This document shows positions 37,577 to 48,826 of a stretch of DNA of 64,000 nt, in pieces; position 1 is the first letter of the stretch, and every line of letters begins with the position of its first letter. Origin of the DNA: Rhizophagus irregularis (lineage: Eukaryota > Glomeromycota > Glomeromycetes > Glomerales > Glomeraceae); the NCBI RefSeq assembly GCF_026210795.1, contig NC_089434.1:4340001-4404000 (forward strand). The letters run 5' to 3'. The position numbers were made by a program, and so were the translations under genes. The notes under the pieces were generated by a model. The model was given only the letters and a program-made list of their open reading frames with translations. It searched no databases and was not told where the DNA came from.

Positions 37577-38307
37577 GATAGGACACAGACCTGAGATTAG
37601 TCTCAAAAAGAGGCAATGGGTGGTCTGGCCATAAACACTAGCAAAGGAAAAGGATAAAACTACCACCATTCGATTTGTCTCAGTGAGACGATTCTAACAA
37701 GCTATAATACATCTTTGTACAATTATTAGATGCCAAGTTATTTAATATATTTTTTATATAACTGTGATTATAAACGGTTCTTTTTAATATAAGATTTTTG
37801 AGGACAGGTGTGATAGTGACTATAGATAGATTGTGACTATATCAGTCAGTGGAAATGTCCCCAAAAATTAAATCAAATTTTATTTAATATGTTTGACAAT
37901 ATAAAAATTCTAGCGTAGCATTGTCTTCAACTATATAGTGTGTATATATAATTTAAAGTTAGCTAAAATTAGTTAAATCAATTAAAATTGCCGATCAATA
38001 AATCATAATTCTGGCCAAATTTTTGTTAATTTTGGCCAATTGCGTAATGCCAGCCTAAATTTCATTAAAATGAAATAATGCAGGTCAAATGTAACACTGC
38101 ATTTACACAATGTAACGTCTCTAACTCAAATAATAAAAGTAAAACTTAATGACCACTTTTACAATCTTATTGAAAAAAATTTCGCAAAAGTTGTTGTTAA
38201 AGGGTTGCATTTCTCAGTTACATTTTGCCTATTTTTAGTGACTAAAAAAAATATAAACTGAAATATCCCAATATAATCGCCCTCTTTTTTTACCGTTTAT
38301 TGTAAAT

Positions 38308-41300
38308 ATGTCAGAAGAAGAAAGTTTTGACGAAATTAGTGAGTCTGAAAGAGTTTCACTAAAGTTTAATGAAATAATAAATTATATTAATGATAATACT
38401 GATAATACTAGTGCCTTTAGTGACATAGACTTCGAAGAACTTGAGGATATTGATGAGAAAATCAAAGAACACGAAATTTGTGATGAAATGGATAAAGTTA
38501 TAGACGATTTAGAACAACAAAAATTTACATCATGTGTAATTATTGATTACATGGAGGAAAATTTCGGCAATGTGAAGGAACAGGAAAATTAAGACAACTT
38601 CGCAATTTAATTGGCACATGGCAAGTTGATAGGGATGCTATTAAGGAGGTTGATGGTATTTTATCGAAGTTAGGAGTATGTGATTCACACTTTCAATTTG
38701 ACAATAAATATTTACATCAATCATCAAGTAAAAAAATTAAAGATTTTAATAAAGGAATTATTCAATGGCGTCGATGTATTTCTTGCAATAAATATGTAAC
38801 TTTCTTTTCCAGAGGTGCAGGATGCGCTATACATTCTTGGTATTTAAATAAGAAAAATATTCAAGTACCATGTATTGGACAATATAAGTGTGAGGCATTA
38901 CAATCATATCCAAATTTATGTAATCGAGCTTATGAGAATATTAAAAGATCTCAAAGCATTTGTTGCATATGCTATGAAAATTTAGGAGGGCATGTTCACC
39001 ACCGCTCTGGAGTTAGAGGAAAGAGTGCAACAACGTGTATTACCGAAAAGTTACATGAAGGTGATATAACAAAAGGACTTGAATTTATAGGAAATTTATT
39101 AATAAAAATTGCACAAATGGATAATAATGAAATTAAAAAAAATATTTTAGTTAAAACTTTTGAAATTCTTCGTCCACTAGCATCTAATGATGATTTTGAT
39201 ACCACAATTCCGATTCCAATAACTAGAACGTCAATAAATTATGAAGAACAAGAAAAAATTATTCTTGATAAACCTCCTACTTTATTTATGATAAAATTTC
39301 TTTTTATAAAAATTTATAAAGAAAAAGAAGTTAAAAAAAATGAAATTAATAATTATAAGGCAAATATTTCTTATTTTTTTTTTAAAAAAAAATATTTTTA
39401 ATTTTAATTATTTTTTATTTTTTTAACAGGAATTTGGATGTACATTAGGACAAAAATTATGGGACTCACGATTAAATATCTATTCAAAAAAATCTGCTAT
39501 AGAATCTCCACAAACTATTCAAGAATATTATAATGCTTTCCCAAAATTTTTGAATGATTTTTTTTCTGGAATGATTAATGAATTATATCAGAAAAAGATG
39601 AAAGTATGCAATATTAAACGAAAAAAACATCACAAATTACCAAAAATTATAATTCCAGAAGAAATAACAAAAACTGTAACATTTATAATATCAATATTAT
39701 TAAATCTAGCTTTTCCTCAACTGAAAGTTTGGCTACCTCGAATTTTAGCTAGTTTTAGTCGTATGCCACGATTATTAGGCTATTTTCGACAATTATTGAA
39801 AGTTTGCCATGTAATATCTCATACAGATCGACGTGAACGACAACTTGCAAATATTAGAATGGATACAACAGATCCATCAAAACGTCTAATTAAAGGAAAT
39901 AATATTTGGAATTTAGCTATCATCGATAATATCGATTTTAAAGAAAAAACCTTCAAATTTGGTAATATTTACGATGTTACTCGTGGCAGTTCTCATGCAA
40001 CCCTTCGAATGGCTTTTCAAATTCAGTTGCCAATTGAAGTAAAAACTGGTCCAGAACAGGTTATTGAATTAACTGCTGAAACCTTATTATTCGGAATGAA
40101 TCAGGGTGTTGAGAATACATTAACAATATTTCAACAAATCATATGTAAATTGTTAAATTTTAAAAAAATTAATGAAGAATTCACATATAATACGAATTTC
40201 AATGCAGAAACAATTAAACATGAAATACTTAATAAGTTAGATTATGGATCTTGTGGTGAATCTCCCAATATTGTAATCCTAGAACCAGGATCAAATCCAA
40301 ATTCAGATGAAGAAATATTCCATGTTGCCGAAATGTATAAGAAAGATTTTGCAATGGAAAGTGATTCTTTTCTAGATATTGTAGCAGATGAAGCAATATT
40401 TCGCCGATTAATTAAATGTCGAGAAAAATGGCCATATATAAGACCTCTTTTAGGTCAGTGGCATACATCCAAGGACTTTTGTTCAGTATTATTGGTACTA
40501 TTCTCTAGTTATGGACTATTAAGTCTAGCATCCCGTCTAGGTGTTCATTTTTTGGATAAGTTTGAATCTGCAATAGATTATCACTCAACAGCACGGGTAT
40601 TAGATCTTATATGGGTGGCAGTAGGAGTAGCAATAAATATATACGTTAATAAAAAAGAAATATTATTTTCTGAAATAATGAATGATGAAAAAAACAAGCA
40701 CATTTGTCTTAAGGTAATCATTTTATTAAATTAACAACACAGACACTTTTTTTTCTAAAAAAATTAATATATTTATATTTCACTTGTATTCAGATCTGGT
40801 ATTTGTATTATAAATGGGCTGGAATTTGGAAAGCTCATCGGATGGGAATGCGCGTTGGAAATTTTGGATTACAACGAGATTCATTATCTGCAGCTGGACC
40901 CCTTTATGCAAGTGCGGCAAAATCAAACTATACAACGGCTATTGCACATTTTCTTGCCACTATAGCAGCTCATCCCCAATTAGAAGAAAAATTAAATCAT
41001 TGTAGTGCTTTCAAAATTCCACATGATATTGATGGTGGTCTACATCACGTTTGTTTTGGATTTGATGAGGCCCTTGAGACATTTGGAGTAAGGTTTATCA
41101 AAGGAAATGTAAGTGGAAATGTTATTGACGAAAAAAATCTTAAAAATCAAATAAAAGCATCCCAAAGTGAAAGAGAAAGAATAGATCTTTTAATGAGTGA
41201 GTATATTAATGATAATTCAATTTCACATAGTGAAAGGGCAATTAAATTACGCCAAGAGTCCTTATGGGAGCTCGTTAACGATCTAGTAGCAATATTTGAA

Positions 41301-41795
41301 ATGGATAATCCATTATCCCACCAATTATTTCAAAAATATAAACCTACAGAAATTCATCAGGAGGGGCTTGATCGTCTTATTGCATGCTATCCAAATGGAT
41401 TAGAAAGAATTAAAGGAATATATCGACAGGAAGTTTTAAAGATAGAAAATAGAAATACTAAAGGTAGAAGAGCGGTAGGAGTGGTTAGAACGAAAGTAAA
41501 AGATTACAATAACCAAAAAAAATCAATCAATCAATCTGTTACCATGTCTTTGCAATCACAACAAAGAGATACAGATGAAATTTTGAATGAAGACTACCTA
41601 CCCGATACAACCAATCCACAACTTAAACAAAAAAAGCATCGAACTACTAAGGAGAAGATGGAAATACTTTCTGCATTGAAAGTATATAAAGATAAACTGC
41701 CAGACGATGCTATTTCTTCTGTTTGTGAACATTTGTCAGAAATTTGGACTAAAAAAAAAGTAAGGGAGTGGTGGAATTATCATAAGGACAAATAA
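38308..41795 (+). CDS. Putative transposase, DUF6589-like, of the 6.6-kb element
   Basis: The ATG at 38308 opens an acidic 85-residue segment. The frame then changes by -1 near 38559-38590, and the new frame runs to 39359. It carries a Cys/His cluster (CISC...CAIH...CCICYENLGGHVHHRSGVRGK...C), probably zinc-binding. A GC-AG intron (39360-39429) leads to exon 39430-40713: LAIIDNIDF, RGSSHATLRM, VADEAIFRRL, LLGQWHTSKDF. A GT-AG intron (40714-40793) leads to exon 40794-41795: YKWAGIWKAHRMG, SAAKSNYTTAIAHFLA, GFDEALETFGVRFIKG, then a basic C-terminus with a homeodomain-like helix (KKVREWWNYHKDK). The order D...GxxHxxxxF...NYxxxI..HFL...DEALE..F.K resembles DUF6589 as I remember it. Catalytic residues are not certain. 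The role in transposition is inferred from its position between the TIRs. Confidence 0.65.
38559..38565 (+). promoter_or_regulatory. Possible -1 ribosomal frameshift site
   Basis: The heptamer A AAT TTC is in the correct zero-frame register (X XXY YYZ). It lies in the only window (38550-38592) where the first frame and the next, -1 frame overlap. The alternative is a simple indel or a missed intron. Confidence 0.3.
39360..39429 (+). other. GC-AG intron
   Basis: AAG|GCAAAT ... TTTTAACAG|GAA, 70 nt, phase 0. It joins two long open exons in frame; no GT donor nearby does so. Confidence 0.65.
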
Positions 41796-42358
41796 AATGC
41801 GCTTTTTTCCTAATAAAAAAATATTTATTTGTGTTAGTTATATGCTTAATTTAACTAATATTATTGCAATAAACCAAAAATTCTGCAATTGTCATAAAAA
41901 TTACTATCCCAATCACCTTTTTACGCTTAAGTAACTTGATCGGGCGTAAAAAATTGCATATAATTAGTAATATAAAATAAAGTTTAACGTTTGTTTAAGG
42001 GTTGCATCTGGGAGATAAAACCAAAAAAATAGGAGAAAAGCAGCTATAATAAAGTTTTTTGTAAAAGTATTGTATTATGAAAAAAAACATTGAAGAGTGT
42101 AGACGAAAATATAAAAAAAAAGGTTCGTTAAAAATTTTTGCCACGTTGCATAAAAAAAAATCACGTTGTATTAATCATGACTATTTAGGTATTTTATTTG
42201 CCGATCAATTTTTAATTAGTGATCAACACGTGAAATGACATTTCCGTTGACTGATATAGGATAGATTTTAATAATAAAGTGTTTTGAACATTCAACTGGT
42301 GTGACTATATAGTAGAATGTGACTATAACGGGAGTGACTATAGAGGGAGTTGACTGTA

Positions 42359-42970
42359 TTGCCAATTTCATGTGATTATCATTTTTTATTTGTTTTGTTT
42401 GTTGTTTACATTACAAATGCAATAAATAATAATTTTTTGTCATACTAAACAATAATAATCAAACAACTAAATTTCTTGTATAGTATGTGAATATTTACTG
42501 TATAATATTAGTAAGAGAGAATTTATTCATCGCACGTGCGATGTCATCACTACCCTTTATCACGTGATTAATTAAATTTTCATTATTTGTTTAGATAATC
42601 TTTTTTTTTTGTAAAACGTGTTTCAATTTTCAAGCTTTTTATTTATAAATTCAATATATGATATTAAAGCTAGTAAATGATACAAAAAAAGGCAAAAGAA
42701 GTGGAAATAAAAGGAATAAAAGGAATAAAAAAGGGACAATAAAGAAATGGGGAATAAAGAGAAATGAAAAAGAACTGTAAAGGGGATAAAAAAATAAAAG
42801 AAATGTAAAGGGATAAAAAGAAATAAAAAGAAATAAAAGGAAATGAAAGAGGTGAAAATAAAGGAAAGGGAATCAAAGAAACAAAATAAAGATCAAAAGA
42901 ATGAAATAAAGATTGAAAAGGAACAAAAAAAAGATCAAAGGAACAAAAAAAAAGATCAAAGGAATGAAAA
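42359..42970. repeat. AT-rich spacer and purine-rich minisatellite
   Basis: 42359-42660 has no feature. From about 42680 the plus strand is purine-rich with repeats such as GGAATAAAAGGAATAAAA and AAAGATCAAAGGAACAAAAA. The array is interrupted by the element at 42971 and resumes at 44466. The minus-strand ORF here is an artefact. Confidence 0.65.
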
Positions 42971-44465
42971 AGGACCTCGGAAAATACTTATATAGGTAAG
43001 GTCCCAAAAATATTTTTTATTAGTAGCTCTAAGCATAGGTTTTTACTATGATCGCTAAGCATTGTTAATATCTAACCTTAAAAATTATATAAAAATAAGC
43101 AAATCAATCTTCTAACCTAATTAAATTTTTATTATAACACATATAATTTATAAAATATATTTATTAATTAATATATTTTATTAAATCCAATTTTAAATAT
43201 GTTGTGAAGCTAAACTAAACATAATATACAAGTAGATTAACAATATTCAATTAATAAAGTTAATAAACAGTAAAAGAAAAATTCGAAATTAATACTATTA
43301 CAAAAAATGTAAATTTCTCCATAAGTATTATACTTACACCCATAAAAATTAATATGTAGGTAGTTTCGACCTTGATGAACAATTTTCAATTAATTTAGAA
43401 AGTCGATTTCATTTGACCAAAGAGGTGTAATTACGCTCTGAAGTTGTAAATGGAGAAACGAAAAATTTGGAAGTTAGTACCGTTATGAAAATGCACTTTT
43501 CTCCATAAGTATTATACCCACACTCATGAAAATTAATATATAAGTAGTTTCAAGACCTTGCTGAACAATTTTCAATTAATTTAGAAAGTCGATTTCATTT
43601 GACCAAAGAGGTGTAATTACGCTCTGAAGTTGTAAACAGAGAAATGAAAAATTCAGAAGTTAGTACCGTTATGAAAAATGCACTTTTCTCCATAAGTATT
43701 ATACCCACACTCATGAAAATTAATATATAAGTAGTTTCGACCTTGCTGAACAACTTTCAATTAATTTAGAAAACCGATTTCATTTGACTGAAGTGGTGTA
43801 ATTACGCTCTGAAGTTATAAACGAAAAAGTGAAAAATTTAAAGTTATTACCGTTAAAAAAAATATGCTTTTCTATATAAATATCATACTTAGCCTTAAAA
43901 TACAAGTAGATTTAACTTGCTGAATAAACTTACTTAAACATAAAAGATAATTTGATATAACCAAAGTGGTGAGTAGTGAAATTATATTTTAAAGTAAAAC
44001 ATATTTATAGTAATTTTATTTAACAAAATAAACATGTATAATATAATAATTTTATATTAAAAATAATACACTAAGTTTAATAAAAATTCAAAAGATACTA
44101 TTGACAGATAATTAATAAAACATTGAAAAAAAAAATGAAATTTCATCAAAAAAAAAATTTTTGTTTATGTATTTATATAAAATTGTGAAATGTAGTACAA
44201 AATTAACACTTACCGTTAGTGAAAATAAATAAAAATTAATTATAAATTCAATATATAATATTTTAAAAAGTTATATAAATATGAAAAATAAGCAACTAAA
44301 AACTCTTAGTATTTTAAAATAATACCAAAAATATGCAATTTAATTATCTTACATAGTATAAAATTTTCTTAAAATTAAGCATTATAAAATTCTTACATCA
44401 TAAAACTTTACTATGTTGGCTAAGCACCTTGGTACCTTACATTTATAAGCATTTTCCGGGGTCCT
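42971..44465. mobile_element. 1.5-kb non-autonomous TIR element
   Basis: Ends are AGGACCTCGGAAAATACTTA and the complement of AGGACCCCGGAAAATGCTTA, followed by looser similarity (GTAAGGTNCCAA). The target duplication cannot be fixed because the flanks are A-rich minisatellite. There is no ORF. The interior holds tandem repeats of about 180-190 bp (43285-43860). Superfamily unassigned. Confidence 0.65.
43285..43860. repeat. Three tandem units of about 190 bp inside the element
   Basis: Each unit contains TTCTCCATAAGTATTATAC, ATTAATATATAAGTAGTTTC, CAATTAATTTAGAAAGTCGA, TTTGACCAAAGAGGTGTAAT and TACGCTCTGAAGTTGTAAA. The last unit is more diverged. Confidence 0.75.
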
Positions 44466-44789
44466 AATAAAAATAAAGATCAAAAGAATGAAAAAAAGAT
44501 CAAAGGAACAAAAAAAAGATCAAAAGAACAAAAAAAAAAGATCAAAGAAATGAAAATAAAATCAAAGGAATGAAAAAAAGATCAAAGGAACAAAAAAAAG
44601 ATCAAAGGAACAAAAAAAAGATCAAAGGAACAAAAAAAAAGATCAAAGGAATGAAAATAAAGATCAAAGGAATGAAAAAAAGATCAAAGGAACAAAAATA
44701 AGGGAAAAGAAGATTAAAGAAATGTAAATAAAGATTAAAGGAATGAAAGAAAAGCAAAAGGGATTAAAGAAGTAAAAAAAAAAGAAAAG
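44466..44789. repeat. Purine minisatellite, right part
   Basis: About 15 copies of an 18-20 bp unit, AAAAGATCAAAGGAACAAAA with GAATG variants. It continues the array left of 42971. Confidence 0.75.
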
Positions 44790-45024
44790 CACTGGTCAAA
44801 AACCAATATATCGGGTAGCAGATATGTATCAGATATGTACCCGATATGTGTAGTATTAATGCAGAAAATCGGGTACCCGATATGTATATGATATGTAAAT
44901 GATATGTATATATTTACACATATCTTACACATATCGGGTACCCGATTTTCTGCATTAATACTACACATATTGGGTACATATCTGATACATATCTGCTACC
45001 CGATATATTGGTTTTTGACCAGTG
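44790..45024. mobile_element. 235-bp palindromic CACTA-type MITE
   Basis: Begins CACTGGTCAAAAACCAATAT and ends with the complement. The two arms of about 105 bp are almost perfectly complementary, rich in ATCGGGTACCCGAT. A 3-bp duplication AAG flanks it (44787-44789, 45025-45027). The CACTG start, 3-bp target and subterminal CCGATATGT words match the 16-kb element at 47039-63099. Confidence 0.85.
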
Positions 45025-45027
45025 AAG

Positions 45028-45858
45028 AGAAAAAAGAAACAAAAGAAAGAAAAGGGAATGAAAGAAAAATAAAGAAATAGGGGAACAAGGAATAATGATG
45101 TGAAAATAAATAAAGCCCAAATTAAAATAAATGAATCAAAACCCAAACATAAAGAAAAATCCAACCAAAAGAAAGAAGCGATGACCAAAATGATAAGAAC
45201 CTGAAATAAAAACCAAACTTAAAATTAAGGTGTATACTAAAGGGTAAATATTTTATTAATTAAATTTTTCACGCATGTTTCTATATTAAAATTCAGGTCT
45301 AATTACAGGTCTATATATACATAAATTTCCAAACTAAAAATGTTTAACATATGCTACATATTCTATATATACTATATGTTCCATATATACTACATGTTTT
45401 ATATATCCCATATATGCTACATGTTCTATATATTCTATATATTCTATATATCAGACATACACAGGTCGAAAGCTAAAAAATCGGGCATATACCCTATTGG
45501 TAACTATTAAACTAATAGGTTAGCCAAAAATTAGTAATCAATAGGGCATATACCCAATTGATAACTATGTAAAAATTTAGGCTAACCGGATTGAAAGGAT
45601 TTATTAATTTAAATAAATTAGGTAATTATTCAATAGTCATCATTTGGTTTATTACTATATGTGAAACTGAATCCAATAGGAATAAACCGATTGGTAACTA
45701 TAAATTAATCCATTGGTCTATAATACCATACATATATATTACATTATTTTACCGAATTTATAATATTTGACAATACATTTGATATGAATATTCACTAAGT
45801 ATACTTGGCAAGTATAAAATAAAATAACTGATTTATTACAATTTATTAATAATAGAAA
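45028..45858. other. Intergenic with small repeats
   Basis: No gene. The purine-rich run continues to about 45190. 45340-45460 is a minisatellite of CTACATGTTCTATATAT-like units. 45478-45720 repeats AATAGGGCATATACCCAATTG and ACCGATTGGTAACTA variants. Confidence 0.5.
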
Positions 45859-47038
45859 TTATAAATGGAACTTCCTATTAATCGGTACTACTGCCATATA
45901 AGTTTTCGCCTTCCGTCTGCTGTTATTGTTATTGTTATTTGTTCCGATTGTAAAATTAGTAGGAATAAACTGGCTATAAATATTATGAATTGGAATTATA
46001 CTATCACGAGACATTTCATAAAATTCATTAAGTTTCCAGAGTTCAATATTAACACTGCGGTCATCGTCCTGTTCAGCTCGGCAGTAAAATCTAATTCGAT
46101 GATCATTAACCGGTAGGTACCATTTGACGTAAGCAAGTTTGTGCATTCTTTCACCAATAGTTAGAAGTCGCAATACATGCTCGAAATAAAATTGCACCAT
46201 TCCTGGGTATAATTCTATCAATTCGTTATCTTGGGTAAATTTTGCTAAAATATAAGAATTTTTCTTATATCGAGGTGCTAGCACGGATCCAAAAATTTCA
46301 GCTGCCACTCGAATTCTTCAGCATTGATTAATTATTGGTTGAACAACTACATACGAATCATTCTGTAAACCTCGACTGATCAGATTTGACATGGAGCCAA
46401 ATTCAACATCCATCTTTTCACCATAAACTTCATTATAATAAGTAATCAACTGTTCATACAAATTGTCGGGTAAATCAACACGGTTTTTAATTGGACTTAA
46501 TAAATTGCCCAGATAAATTTCACTGCCAGTGATCGTATCTTCTAATTCGCTGCAGAAAATCCGTTTGAACTGCACCAATTCTTCTGATCTGAGGTCATCA
46601 TAAGCTGCTAATGAACCAGTTGTTTGCCGAGGTTCAATTAACTTAAGACCATTAACAAGCTTCTAATTGCCCGATTGAATAGATATAAGATCATTGATTC
46701 TGCAATTCTGCACAATAATTCTTAGCAATTCCGGTTCAATATATCGTTTTGAATTGGGATAGGAACCTAAAGGGCAAATTTATGATATATTAATTAAAAT
46801 CCGAGACATTCATTGTTAAAATATTTACCTAAGATCCCATTCATTCGTTCAAATGAATAACACCAAAAAGAGTATATTGGACCATAGTCACGACAGCATT
46901 CGGCTATATGCAAAGAAAGGTGTATATTTGGTGTAATTAAATTTTCACCATAATGTTCTTCAATGAGTTGACCAATTTTGAGTAATCTGTTATGGGCCTC
47001 ATTTATTCATTGGTATTAATGATTCGGCAAACCAACAA
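45859..47038 (-). pseudogene. CACTA (EnSpm/Tnp2-like) transposase, C-terminal part
   Basis: Minus strand, continuing from the N-terminal part beyond the 16-kb insertion: LLVCRIINTNE, then after a frameshift EAHNRLLKIGQLIEEHYGEN, ITPNIHLSLHIAECCRDYGP and SFERMNGILG. Intron 46767-46828 (62 nt). Then GSYPNSKRYIEPELLR, an in-frame TAG at about 46665, LKLIEPRQTTGSLAAYDD, and ELEDTITG, with an in-frame TGA at about 46318. It ends AAEIFGSVLAPRYKKNSYIL, ELYPGMVQFYFEHVL and MAVVPINRKFHL before TAA at 45859. The layout matches fungal Tnp2-type transposases as I know them. Nonsense codons and at least one frameshift make it inactive. Confidence 0.75.
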
Positions 47039-47339
47039 CACTGGTCAAAATTAATACTATCGGGTACCTATCGGGTACCTGATATGTGTACAATATATGT
47101 GATATATGTGTATGATATTTAACAATGCTACACATATCAGGTACCCGATATGTGTAGTAGAAATGTAGAAAAACGGTGACACATTATGTACATATCACAT
47201 ATACATCTTACACATATCGGGTAGTTAAATATCGGTCACATATCATAGACTTATTGGGTACCCGATATATTATGATATATATCATAAAGATATCATACAG
47301 ATATCATACAGATATCAGACGGATAGATATAGGATAATG

Positions 47340-48188
47340 ATTTCGTATTAATACTAGTAGATTTATAATTTAATTCAGGCAAAAAAATTATAAAATGCAA
47401 TCATAATTTATATATTTTTTTAATTTTAATTCAAAACTTTATTACAATTTAAATTTATTTACACTTTTTAATTAAAAAAAAACAATTATACTAATTATAC
47501 TTGAATACTTGAATAAATATATATAATATATAACTTCTACTAAAAGTAGCATAAAAATAAAATCACTTGTTTGCTTATACCTGTTTGATTATTTAAAAGA
47601 AGCATTAATGATAAATATATTAGTGAGAGAAAAGAGAATGTTATTAAAAAATATTAGTATAGATATATAAATATAGAAAATATTAGTAGAAACATTAGCA
47701 GAAAGAAAAAGTTAGTAGAATAAAAAATGTTAGTAGAAAAAGAACGTATATCAGTAGTAATATAATATTAATAGAAAATATTAAATAGTAAAAATGTTAA
47801 TATAGTAGAAAAAAATAATAAAAAATATATTAGTAGGAGTATTAGTAAAAGAAAAGAAAGAAACGAAAAAAAATGGTAGAAAAACATTAATAAAGAAAAG
47901 AAATATTAGTAATATATACCTTTTTATGCATTTCTAGATATAACAAATAAAAAAAAATATAAAAATATGTATTTCTGGATATATTAAATAGATAAAAAAT
48001 TGTGTTTTTAAGTAAAAAAAAATTGAGAACGAAGAAAAGGTTTTAATAAGATAAACAAAAATGCGAAATGTAAATATTTAAATCATGTGATCACATGATA
48101 ACAATATTACGTAACGTAACTTATCACATGTTATTTTATAGCCTGAATACATTTATAATTAAATTTGGTAAAATTATGTCGTAAAACA
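47340..48188. other. AT-rich filler of the CACTA element
   Basis: No ORF. 47640-47910 repeats ATATTAGTAGAAA/GTTAGTAGAAAA units. Confidence 0.5.
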
Positions 48189-48826
48189 AAAATTTCTCAA
48201 TCCAAATGACCCCTTCGATTAAAAAATTATCAAAAAAAAATCTTTCCAAATGAACCCTTAGAAAATTCTCTATCAAAAATGCCCTAAGCGATTCCCTTAA
48301 TTAAAAAATACAAAAAATAATTTTCCTAAACGAACTCTTAGAAATTTCTCTATCAAATGATACCTTCAGTTAAAAAATTCTCAAAAAATAATTTTTCCAA
48401 ACAAACTTTTAGAAAATTCTCTATCAAAAAAATTCTCTATCAAAAAATGTTCCAACAGTCCCTTTGGTTAAAAAATTCTCAAAAATAATCTCTCCAAACG
48501 AATCATTAGAAAATTCTCTATCAAAAAATGCCCTAAACGATCCCCTTAATTAAAAAATTCAAAAAATAATTTCCCTAAACACACTCTTAGAAAATTCTCT
48601 ATCAAAAAATGCCCTAAATGATTCTTTTAATTAAAAAATTCTCGAAAAACCATTTCCCAAACGAACTCTTAGAAAATTCTCTATCAAAAATGTTCCAAAC
48701 GTTCCCTTTAGTTAAAAAATTCTCAAAAATAATCTCTTCAAACGAATCCTTAGAAAATTCTCTATTAAAAAATGCCCTAAATGATCCCCTTAATTAAAAA
48801 ATTTAAAAAATAATTTCCCTAAACGA
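48189..48826. repeat. Satellite, left part
   Basis: Eight or so 75-82 bp monomers with TTAGAAAATTCTCTATCAAA and GTTAAAAAATTCTCAAAAAT. They are cut at 48826 by the retrotransposon and continue at 59969. Confidence 0.85.

Larger units (their letters stand above)
36414..37645 (+). mobile_element. GC-rich tRNA-like (SINE-like) retroposon
   Basis: An exact 21-bp direct repeat flanks it (36393-36413 and 37646-37666), a length typical of LINE-type target-primed insertion. The 5' end is tRNA-like: an A-box-like TATCTCGGTGGTTAATC near 36429 and a perfect B box GGTTCGATTCC at 36485-36495. A second perfect B box is at 36883-36893, followed by a diverged repeat of the first half (CTTCCTGTC...TGGTCACT...TACCACTTG at about 36715 and 36973), so it seems dimeric. 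GC content is far above the neighbourhood. No ORF explains it. It interrupts a palindromic repeat unit and is itself interrupted by a 244-bp MITE. Confidence 0.75.
35730..42356. mobile_element. 6.6-kb DNA transposon with pogo-like ends and a DUF6589-like protein
   Basis: The left end is CAGTCAACTCTCTTTATAGT; the right end, inverted, is CAGTCAACTCCCTCTATAGT. Both are flanked by TA (35728-35729, 42357-42358). GTGACTATA/TATAGTCAC words recur at both ends (about 35745, 35795, 37825, 37850, 42300, 42320, 42337), likely transposase-binding sites. An inner inverted match pairs about 37840-37860 with about 42230-42260 (ACATTTCCGTTGACTGATAT), so the true left arm seems interrupted between about 35880 and 37740 by the repeats and retroposon listed separately. 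It encodes one large multi-exon protein (38308-41795). The ends look pogo/Tigger-like, but the protein is not a pogo transposase. Confidence 0.8.

Noticed and set aside
38500-38592. Short intron to explain the transposase frame change
   Set aside because: Donors near 38535 with acceptors at 38553, 38577 or 38583 all create an immediate TGA at the joint.
44735-45188. Overlapping minus-strand ORFs with YPICV-type repeats
   Set aside because: They read across the 235-bp palindrome and flanking purine run.
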